DNA of 61,784 nucleotides from Purshia tridentata. Lineage: Eukaryota > Streptophyta > Magnoliopsida > Rosales > Rosaceae. The stretch covers positions 1 through 61,784 of the forward strand of contig QANT01002141.1 in the NCBI GenBank assembly GCA_003254885.1, in the 5' to 3' direction. The notes beneath the pieces were generated by a model. The model did no database searches and had not been told where the DNA came from. It saw only the letters and a program-made list of their open reading frames with translations. Of the stretch, positions 33,416 to 43,296 are shown piece after piece. Position 1 is the stretch's first letter, and every line of letters starts with the position of its first letter. The position numbers and the translations under genes are program-made.

Positions 33416-36393
33416 TGTAACACCCGCACTTTTCAAAGTGGTTTTGAAAAGCTTTTTAAAGGTTTTCGGGTTTTCATTTGAAAAGTAAAACGTTTTGGGT
33501 GTTTTCGAATTTTAAGTTTGATTTTAAAGTTGGGCAAAAAGTTGACTTTTTGTTTGAGCAAGGTTTCCATGTTGACTTTGGGTTCGTTGGAAAGGTCTCG
33601 TCCTCACGAGTTCGTAGACACATAGCACGCGTCAAACGAAGCTACGGTTTGAAAGTTACGGACGTGTGAAGAGAAGGACAAAGTGGTAATTTTGAAAAAG
33701 GTGATTTTAAAAGCCCAAAAACCCAGACTTTTTCAGACACTTTCTCTCTCCTCCCTCCCGACGTCCCTCTCTCTCTCTCGCGACATCACTTTCCAGCCGC
33801 GCCTTTCGCCGGCGCGTGGGGGCGCGTCCGGCGGCGGGCCGGCCTGGTTTTTGGCTCGCCGTGCTCGCGCCGCCTCCCTCTTCCTTCCCATGGTGGCGAC
33901 TCCCCGTGAAACAGCTCGGAAAGTGGAGAACCAGATCGCGCACAGTCAGCGTCATCGGCGGCGATCTTGACGTTTCCGGTGACGACGAGGTTCAGCGACT
34001 GCCCAGACCTCTTCCTCTCATCAAGCCCAGCGTGTTGGTGGGTTTGATTGACCCGTGGGACCGCCGTGGACTGCGGATCGAGTGTGGGTGTACCGCCGGC
34101 TTTCCGGCCAGTTTTCCTCCTTTTCCGGCCACTTTTGGCCGTCGACCCAGGTTCGAGTTTCGATCCTCTCGATCTCCTCTACGTCCCTGTGTAGTTTGTT
34201 TTAGCTAAACGCGACTTTCGTTTTTGGCAGTTGACCGCCCATTGACCGTCGTAGGACTCGCTGCGTGTGACGGTTCCAGCGACCGTTTTCTTGGTTTTCG
34301 GCCTCGGGCCAACCACCCGAGTTTGTGGGTGAGTTTCTCGGACTTTCCTCGTGTTTTTCCGAGGGTCGGGCAGCCGCCGTGTGTGGTGGTTCCCGCCCGT
34401 TTCAGTTGGTTGTGAACTCTGTTGTGATTGCTTAGTGTCTGGTCTTAACAGGTACACTCGGCACGGGAATTTGTATTCCCGATGCCGTTATGTTGCCGGA
34501 TTTTAGAATCCGTGCAAAGGAGCCACGAAGGACACGAAGGGCAGTTCGGTCTTTTTGCGCGGTCACAGTGAGTGAACCTAAGTTCAACTCATTTTCCAGT
34601 TCAGTTACTTGTTTGTTTGCTTTGCTTGTTTGCTGTTTGCTAGTAAGTGGGTACGGAATTAGGATTGGAAATTCTGAGGATTTAAAGGTGATTTGAGGTT
34701 ACAGAATTAAGTAATGTTTGGAACCTTAGTGAGGACTAAGTAAGGATCAGTGATTGTGTGGAGGGTTTGTGAATTCCAGTTGGAGACTTTCGGTTAGGAT
34801 TGGGATTCCCAGGATTTTAAGATTATTGTTTGTTAAGGTGATTTAGTGTGGATTTCGGTTTTGGGAAACTGATTTTAAGAACTCAGTTTATTCTTGGTTA
34901 AAGATAAAAATCTGATCTTATTTGTCAGTTTTTGGAAACTTTGGTTCTTTACGAAAGGATTAAATTTTACGTTTGAGTTTTGATTAGTTTTATCGTCATA
35001 TCAAAAAGGGTTTGGAATCTGGATTTTGGTATTTGAACTGAAAATGTTCTTTTCGGATTGGTACGGTTTTCAGAGCACCCAATTGGATACTCGTTCAGCT
35101 TCTCAGTTCAGATAGGTCTTTGGGACCTATCACGGCACACACATAGGCTTTGGGCAGTGTGTCGGGATGCTTTGCCCTTTGGGGGCGGCCCTGCGTGCAC
35201 GTACGGCAGTTGTTGGCCCTGCATGTGTATGACAGACCCTGGCTCTGCACATGTACGGCAGGATATTGGCCCTGCATGCGTACGGCAGGTCGTAGGGCCT
35301 GCGCATGTACGGCAGGATTCTTGGCCCTGCATGCGTACGGCAGGTTGTGAGCCCTGCGCATGTACCGCAGGTTTCGACCTACACCTAACCCACTACCAAA
35401 AACGCATTTTGTCAGTTTACAGTTGTTCTTGCGAATTATAGATTTCAGTTCATAATTGCTATTTTGGGAAATTGATTAGTCTTATTGATTTATCAGAGTT
35501 TTCAATTATTGTTTTATAAATTGGGACTTGATCAGCTTTATTGTTTTCTGAACGAGTTGCAAAATGGATTTCAAATGCGGATTTTTACAAGGAGTTTTCA
35601 GTGGATTTTTATAAAATGTTTTAAAGCTGGGGAATCTCAAAGGGTAACAGTGAGGTGTTAAGAATTTGGAATATAAAGCTTAGGCGAGAACGGATTACCA
35701 GGGTTTGAGTAACAAAGGTCTTCTGAGATTTAAAGGTAAGTAAAAGATTTGGGAGTATCAATGGTTTTAGTTGAGGATTTAGTGTGTTCTAAAGGTTATT
35801 CGAGGATTAGTGGATTCCAGTTGGAGGATCTAGTTGGATCCCAAGTAAGGATCTCGTGGATGGTTTCGAGGTTATTTCAGTTTAGAGGTGGAATTGAGGA
35901 TAAATAGAAGTATTACAGTTTGGCACAGTGGAATCGATTGGCTAGAGGATTTGGTAATCAGGCTAAGATTTGTGTTTGTGACTTGAGGCTTGATTCTGTT
36001 TTGAGACTTAAGATGGATTATGATCTGATTATTTTATTAAATTACTAATTTGAGGTTTATAGTAGATTTCACTGACACGAGCTCTAGTGAGCTTACCGGG
36101 TTTGTGTGTAAACCCGGTGCACCTGTGGTTGGGTGCAGGGTTTTGATTTTGCAGGTTGAGCAAGCTGAGGAGGCAGTGAAGAGAAGACGAGGCAGTGGGA
36201 CCAGCGGCAGTTTCAGAAAAACTTATTTTACGGTTTTTTCATTTGGTTTTATATGGATGGTTTTGTAAAATTTCAGTTGTGCTTTCATAAAGTATTTTAC
36301 ATTCATGGCTCACAATTTCAGAAATAGGGCCCACATGGAACAGTTGTCAGTTTTCAGCAGCTTAGGCACGTGCCCGAGGGTCGGGGCGTGTCA
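33416..36393 (+). mobile_element. Long LTR, family A (copy A1)
   Basis: 2978 bases, from TGTAACACCCGCACTTTT to GGGTCGGGGCGTGTCA. Landmarks shared by the family: GTCTCGTCCTCACGAG; a pyrimidine-rich run then GC-rich sequence (33735-34150); an 80-base intron-like segment 34151-34230; a second one 34329-34451; a GGTCTTTGGGACCTATCACG block at 35115; a minisatellite 35190-35372; a triple-hairpin block 36078-36140; and GGCACGTGCC near the 3' end. It sits upstream of a gag-pol-less internal region and LTR A2. Flanking bases GACGC do not match those after A2, so no target duplication is seen. I read the long frames within it as chance products of high GC. Confidence 0.85.
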
Positions 36394-37502
36394 GGTGGAC
36401 TCCTCAAAAGGCTTTCCTAAGGATATGGCTTCATTTGTTAGAGCTTCTAATCTTCCATAGAAATCTGAAAAGGACTCGGTGTCTTTCATTCTAATTTCCN
36501 CCAGGTGAGGTGAAGTGAGCGATCCCACACCGCCCGGAGCTAGAAAGGTGATGTTACAGAGGAAAGCCAGTTGGAAAGCAAAACAGTTTGGAAAAACTAC
36601 AGTTTCAGTAAAAGCAGTTTGAGAAAAGTTTTGAATTTTCAAAGTATTTTCAGAAAAATGTTTTGAGGTGAGCCATGAAAGAGTTTGAGAAAGTTTTCAG
36701 ATGTGTCCCTCGCACTGCCATCGTCTCTCCTGCTCCTCAGCAAGTTCAGCAGAATTGGAAGTTAGTTAAGAAAAGTTTGACAGTTGGTAAAGTTATTCAG
36801 TGAGAACAAGGTTAGTTTGGTTAAGGTTTAGAAAAAGGAAGTTTAGTGGCTTGAACAGTTTCACCCTAGTGAGCTAGCTTACGAGGTAGCAGAGTTACTG
36901 AGGAAGTAGCCAGGTGGGACCTAGGCTGTTGTTCTTACGGACGTTCGGGGTTGTACTTTGGTGCTTTTTCTCGAGTTTTGGGTCGCTTTTGACCAGTTTA
37001 CTCGTTAGTTGTGGCTGGTTGTCGACGTTGATCAGAGTTGCGCAGCGAAAGCGTAGTGGAAGTTCAGGAAAAGCGGAATCAGCAGTTGTCAAAAGTTGTG
37101 GCAAGGCAGACTACTCAAAAGCAGTGAACACCTTGCAGGTGGTACTCGAAGGTTTCAGAGTTCAGTTACGAAAGGAAATCACGACAAGCTTGTTGCCGCT
37201 AGTTCCTTAGTTAAGGCTTACTTGGTTGCTTGCTTGCTTGTTGTGCCAGTATTCAGTTTTGTTTTTCCAGAAAGGTTTTGGAAAAAGGGTTTCAGTTTTG
37301 AAAAGGTTTCGGTTTTAAAAGAAAAGTTTGGAAAGAGTTTTTGGGTTTCAAAAAAGTTGAACGAGTTTTCAGTTTGGACTTGTGTGCCTTTGCTTGTTGC
37401 TTGTGATTGTTTGTGTGGTTTGTTGGTGACTGTGAGAAGTCACTTCTCTTGTTACTTTCCCTTGGGAATTTCGAGGACGAAATTCTTTTAAGGGGGGTAG
37501 AT
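36394..37502 (+). mobile_element. Non-autonomous internal region between LTRs A1 and A2
   Basis: About 1.1 kb without gag or pol. From 36501 on it matches the internal region 43397-44435, including CCAGGTGAGGTGAAGTGAGC, TTGCGCAGCGAAAGCG and the purine tract AAGGGGGG just before LTR A2 (37490-37498). The first 106 bases are foreign: on the minus strand they read RMKDTESFSDFYGRLEAL, a Copia-type gag piece, and they end at the ambiguous base at 36500. The primer binding site seen at 43300 is therefore missing here. Confidence 0.75.
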
Positions 37503-40500
37503 TGTAACACCCCGCACTTTTCAAAAGCGGTTTTGAAACGCTTTTTAAAGGTTTTCGAGATTTTATTTGGAAAGTAAAGCGTTTTGGAGGTTTTGAATTT
37601 TAAAGTTTGACTTTTAAAGGGGCAAAAAGTTGACTTTTTGTTCGGGCAAGGTTTTTGCGTTGACTTTGGGTTTGTTGGAAAGGTCTCGTCCTCACGAGTT
37701 CGTAGACATGTAGCACGCGTCGAACGGAGCTACGGTTTGAAAGTTACGGACGTGTGAAGAGAGGGGCAAGTGGGTAATTTTGAAAAGTGGGATTTTTAAA
37801 TAGGGGGCACAGAACCCCAGAAATGAGACAGACCCAGTTTTCTCTCTCCTCTCTCCCGAAGTTTCTCCCTCTCGCAACACCCATCTCCAGCCGCGCCTTC
37901 CGCCGGCGCGTGGGGGCGCGTCCGGCGGCGGCTGAGGCTGATCGACGGCTTCCCGTGTTCGTCTCTCTCCCCTCTTCCCTCCGGTGGTGGCGGCTTGCCG
38001 TGAAATAGCCCGAAAAGTGGAGAATCGCGTGTGCACAGTCGGCGTCACCGTCGGCGATCTCGCTGTTTCCGGCGCCGACGAGGCTCAACGACCACCCAGA
38101 CGGCGGCGATCTCGCCGTTTCCGGCGACGACGAGGCCGAATGACTGCCCAGACCTTCTCCCCTCGCCAAGCCCAGCCTGTTGGTGGGTTCGATTGCGCCG
38201 TTGGACCGCCGTGGACGGCGGATCGGCGTTGGGTGTGCCGCCGGTTTTCCGGCCTGATTTCCCCCTTTTCCGGCCACTTTTGGCCATCGACCCAGGTTCG
38301 AGAATCGATCCCCTCGATCTCCTCTACGTGCCCATGTTATTTGTTTTAGCTAAACGCGAGTTTCGTTTTTGACAGTTGACTGCCGTTGACCGTCGTGGGA
38401 CCCGCTGTGTGTGACGGTTCCAGCGACCGTTCCGTGGTTTTTGGCCTCGGGCCAACCACCCGAGCTTGTGGGTGAGTTTCTCGGACCCTTCGAGTGTGTT
38501 TTCCGAGGTCGGGCAACCCCCGTGCAGGTTGGTTCCCGCCGTTTCGGTTGTTTGTTGGATTGTTTGTGAATTCTGGTTTATTGCTTGGACTGTCTGGTCT
38601 TAACAGGTACGTGCGGCTTGGGAAATTGTATTCCCGATGCCGTTATGCTGCCGGATTTTAGAATCCGAGTAAAGGAGCCACGAAGGACACGAAGGGCAAT
38701 TCGGTCTTTTGCTTGGTCACTGTGAGTGAACCCAGGACCCTTTAATCCTCAGTTTAGTTAACTACTTGGTTACTTGTATGCTTGTTTGTTTTGGTTGCTG
38801 TATGCTAGCTAAGGGAGGTTACGGAATTAGGATTGGAATACCGATAGTTTAAGAATTGTTTGAGATTACAGAATTAAGTAAGGTTTGGAGCTTCAGTGAG
38901 AATTTTTAGTAAGGATTTAGCGGTGGTTGAAGATAAGGAGTCCAGGTGGAGACTCTTGGTTAGGATTGGGATTCCCGAGGGTTTTAAAGTTATTGCTTTT
39001 TAAGGTGATTAGTATGGATTTGGTTTTGGAAACTGATTTGAGAATTCAGTTTATTCTCGGGTAAAATTTAAGATTTGATTTTACTTATCCGTTTTGATGA
39101 CGTTGGTTCTTTAAGAGATGATTTAATATTAAGTTTGAGTTTTGGTTTCGATGGATTTTCTGTTATATCCAAAAAGGTTTTGAAAATGGTTTTCGGTGAT
39201 TTGAAATGGAAATATCATTTTCGGATTGGTACTGTTTTCAAAGCACCCAGTTGCTATTCGTACAGCTTCTCAGGTTATACAGGTCTTTGGGACCCATCAC
39301 GGCACACACATAGGCTTTGGGCCGTGTGTCGGGATGCCTCGCCCTTTGGGGGCAGTCTGCGTGCACGTACGACATTCTGGCCCGTTGTACGACGGCGAAA
39401 CGACGGTACAACGGCCACCGAATCCACTCGCATGACGGCGTTACGACGGTGCGGGTGGAAGGATAAGCACGTACGACATCCTGGCTTCTTATATGACGGC
39501 GTTACGACGGTACAAGGGCCACTAAATCCACTTGCATGACGGCGTTGCGACGGTGCAAGTGGAAGGATAAGTTACTTGGGTGCTTAGATGGAAAACGCTC
39601 CTTTGAAAATTATGTTCTTTATAATTATCTTCCCTCTATGTGAATTATAGATTTCAGTTCTTAATTGATATTTTGAGAACTTGACTAGTTTTACTGATTA
39701 TCAGAGTTTTCAGTCCTTGTTTTATAAATTGGGACTTGGACCAGTTCTATTAATTTCTAAAAGAGTTTGGCAAATGGATTTTTAAAAGCGGATTTCTATA
39801 AAGAGTTTTCAGTGGATTTAAAGCGGAAATTAAAATTGGTAGCTACTTTCTCTTTCATGGATTTTTATGAGATGTTTTAAAGCTGGGGAATCTCAAAGGG
39901 GTAATAGTGAGGTTTGAGAACTGTTGAATTTAAAGGTTTAGGCGAGACTTGATTACCGGGGTTTGAGTAACAAAGGTCATTGAGGTTTAAGGGTAAGTAA
40001 AAGGTTTCGGAGTATCAGTTATTTTTAATTGAGGATTTAGTAAGTTATAAAGGTTATTGAGAACAATGGAAGGATTAATTGAGGTTTAGGTTGGTTCGGA
40101 ATGGATATCGAGGATTCTAAGATTATTGGAGGATGTTTGAGGGATTTAAGGATTACAGTGGAATTGGATTGGTTAGAGGATTGACGAACAGGTTAAGGAT
40201 TATGATTTATGAATTGTGGTTTGATTGTGGTTTGAGGCCTAAGCTGGAATGTTATTTGATTATTCTACTGAATTATTAATTTGAGGTTTTCATTTAGATT
40301 TCACTCATACGGGCTCTAGTGAGCTTACCGGGTTTGTGTGTAAACCCGGTGCACCTGTGGTTGGGTGCAGGGTTTTGGTTTTGTAGGTTGAGCAAGCTAA
40401 GGAGGCAGTGGAGAGAAGACGAGGCAGTGGGACCAGCAGTGCTTCAGAAACTTGTTTTACCGTTTGATTTTTATTTAAAAGATTTTACAGCTTGATTTTA

Positions 40501-40639
40501 CAAATGTGTTTTTGTAACTTACAGTTATTTCAGCAAATTATTTTATATTTATGGCTCACAGTTTCAGAGAAAAAGGGCCCACAGGAACAGTTGTCAGTTT
40601 TCAGCAGTTAGGCACGTGCCCGAGGGTCGGGGCGTGTCA
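37503..40639 (+). mobile_element. Long LTR, family A (copy A2)
   Basis: 3137 bases, from TGTAACACCCCGCACTTT to GGGTCGGGGCGTGTCA. A TATA-like TTTTTAAATAGGGGG lies at about 37793-37807, just before the pyrimidine-rich, GC-rich part. An intron-like segment is at 38296-38375 (80 bases, GTTCGA to TTTTGACAG). The hairpin slot at 39365-39570 holds a different set of inverted repeats from A1 (see findings). The triple-hairpin block is at about 40308-40370. It is the 3' partner of A1. Confidence 0.85.
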
Positions 40640-40676
40640 TACATTATTTGAATTTGTAATAACATGTTAATAAGAT
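40640..40676. other. Short AT-rich spacer between LTR copies A2 and A3
   Basis: 37 bases that do not belong to either LTR. They separate the end of A2 from the truncated start of A3. Confidence 0.6.
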
Positions 40677-43296
40677 CGGCTCGCCGTGCTCGCCGGCTCC
40701 CCCTCTTCCTTCCCATGGTGGCGGCTCCCCGTGGAACAGCCCAGAACGTGAAATCCGAGAGTGTGCAGTCGGCGTCACCGTCGGCGATTTCTGTGTTTCC
40801 GGCGCCGACGAGGTTCAACGACCGCCCAGATCTTCTCCCCTCGTCGAGCCCAGCTTGTTGGTAGGGTCGATCACGCCGTTGGACCGCCATGGGCGGCGGA
40901 TTGGACGTGGGTGTGCCGCCGGCTTCCCGGCCTGATTTCCCCCTTTTCCGGCCACTTTTGGCCGTCGACCCAGTTGACCGGCGTTGACCGCTCGTTGACC
41001 GCTGTGGGCTTCGCTGCGTGTGACGGTTCCAGCGACCGTTCCTTGGTTTTCGGCCTCGGGCCAACCACCCGAGCTTGTGGGTGAGTTTGGGTGTGCTCGG
41101 CTCGGGAATTGTGTTTCCGATGCCGTTATGCTGCCGGATTTTGGAATCCGTGCAAAGGAGCCACGAAGGACACGAAGGGCAGTTTAGTCTTTTCACGCGG
41201 TCACTGTGAGTGAACCTAGGACCCTTAAATTCATCGCGATTGTTGGCTTGATTGTTAACCTGTTGTGATTTCTGGTTGTTTCTTGGACTGTCTGGTCTTA
41301 ACAGGTACGTGCGGCTTGGGAAACTGTATTCCCGATGCCGTTATGCTGCCGGATTTTAGAATCCGAGCAAAGGAGCCACGAAGGACACGAAGGGTAGTTT
41401 AGTCTTTTCGCGTGGTCACGGTGAGTGAACCTAGGACCCTTAAATTCTCAGTTAAATTAGTCACTTGGTTGCTAGTGTGTTGTTTGTTTTGGATTGCTGG
41501 TTACTAGTAAAGAGGGATACGGAATTAGGAACGGAATTTCCGAGGATTTAAAGGACTGATTGAGGACTAAGTAAGGATTTAGTGGTTTGTTGAGGGCCGG
41601 TGGGTCCAGTTGGAGACTTTTGGTTAGTATGGGGATTCCCGGGGGTTTTAAGATTTTTGTTTTTCAAAGTGATTTAGTGTGGCTTGTGGTTTTGGAAACC
41701 GATTTTGAGAACTCAGCTATTTTTGGTTAAAGATAAAGATTTGAACTTATTTGTCAGTTTTTGGAAACTTTGGTTCTTTCAGAAAAGATTTTATTAGTTG
41801 TGGTTTGAAAAACTTAAAAGTGGATTTAAATTGCCGTATGAGTACCCAGCTACAGATAAGTTCAGTAAGGTCTTTGGGACCCATCGTGACACACACATAG
41901 GCTTTGGGCCGTGTGTTGCGGTGCCTCGCCCTTTGGGGGCAGCTCTGCGTGCACGTATGACAGTTATTTGCCCTGCCTGTACGATGCAGAATTCCGTACA
42001 GGTGTATGGCCAGTTATCTTTGCCCTGCCTGTACGATGCAGAATTCCGTACAGGTGTATGGCCAGTTAGCTTTGCCCTGCCTGCACGATGCAGAATTCCG
42101 TGCAGGTGTATGGCCAGTTAAATTTGCCCTGCTCGTACGATGCAGCATTCCGTACGAGTGTATGGCCAGTTTTCCTGGGTACTTAGACGATGGCTTTATT
42201 TATCTTGTTGGCTTACAGTGGTGATTGAGAATTTATAGATTTCAGTTTTTAATTGATATTTTAAGAACTTGACCAGTTTTATTGATTTATCGGAACTTTC
42301 AGTTCTTGTTTTGCAAATTGGGACTTTAATCAGCTTTATTGTTTTCTAAAAGAGTTTGCAAAATGGATTTCAACACGAGTTTCTGTAAAGAGTTTTCAGT
42401 AGATTTATGAAAATGTTTAAAGCTGGGGAATCTCAAAAAGGTAACAGTGAGGTTGAGAAACCTTGGTTTTAAAGGTCTAGATGAGAGTTGATTACTGGGG
42501 TTCGAGTAACAAGGTCAATTGAGATTTAAGGGTAAGTAAAAGGTTACGGAGTATCAGTTATTTTTAATTGAGGATTTAGTAGGTTCTAAAGGTTATTGAG
42601 AACAGTGGAAGGATTAATTGAGGTTTAAGTTGGTAGAATGGATATCGAGGATTCTAAGATTATTGAAGAAACTAGTGGAATTCTAAGTCAGGACGTTGTG
42701 ATATAATTTGAGGTGATTCCAGTTTAGAGGACCATTTAAGAATAATTGAGGTGATCTTTCAGTTAAAGGTTAAATTGAGGATGTTTGAGGGATTTAAGGA
42801 TTACAGTGGAATTGGATTGGTTAGAGGATCGGTGACCAGGTTAATGATCATGATTTATGATTTGAGGTTTGACTGTGATTTGAGGTTTGAGAAAGATTTG
42901 CGAATGTAATGATTTTTCTGATTATTTTAATTGAGTTTATTTTGAGATTTTCAGTAGATTTCACTCACACGAGCTCTAGTGAGCTTACCGGGTTTGTGTG
43001 TAAACCCGGTGCACCTGTGGTTGGGTGCAGGGTTCGGTTTTGCAGGTGTGCAGGCTGAGGAGACGGTGGAGTGAAGACGAGGCAGTGGGACCATCAGTGC
43101 TTCAGAAACTTGATTTTACAACTGTTTTTATTTGTTAAAGATTTACAGCTTGATTTTATAAATGTGTTTTGAAATTCACAGTTATTTTCGGTAAACTATT
43201 TATTATTCATGGCTCACAGTTTCAGAAAAAGGGCCCACAGGGAACAGTTTTCAGTTTCAGCAGTTTAGGCACGTGCCCGAGGGTCGGGGCGTGTCA
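40677..43296 (+). mobile_element. Long LTR, family A, 5' truncated and intron-less (copy A3)
   Basis: It starts abruptly in the GC-rich part (GGCTCGCCGTGCTCGCC) and ends GGGTCGGGGCGTGTCA. Two segments present in A1, A2, A4 and A5 are missing exactly at GT-AG borders (junctions 40973/40974 and 41090/41091). After about 41232 the sequence jumps back into the end of the second intron-like segment and repeats the following exon-like part (41306 onward). Four 52-base hairpin repeats occupy 41970-42172. The triple-hairpin block is at about 42978-43040. Confidence 0.85.

Noticed and set aside
41970-42172. Evenly spaced palindromic repeats that resemble a CRISPR array
   Set aside because: Only four 52-base units with near-identical spacing sequence, inside a plant LTR, with no unique spacers and no cas genes. 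It is a tandem repeat of a hairpin.
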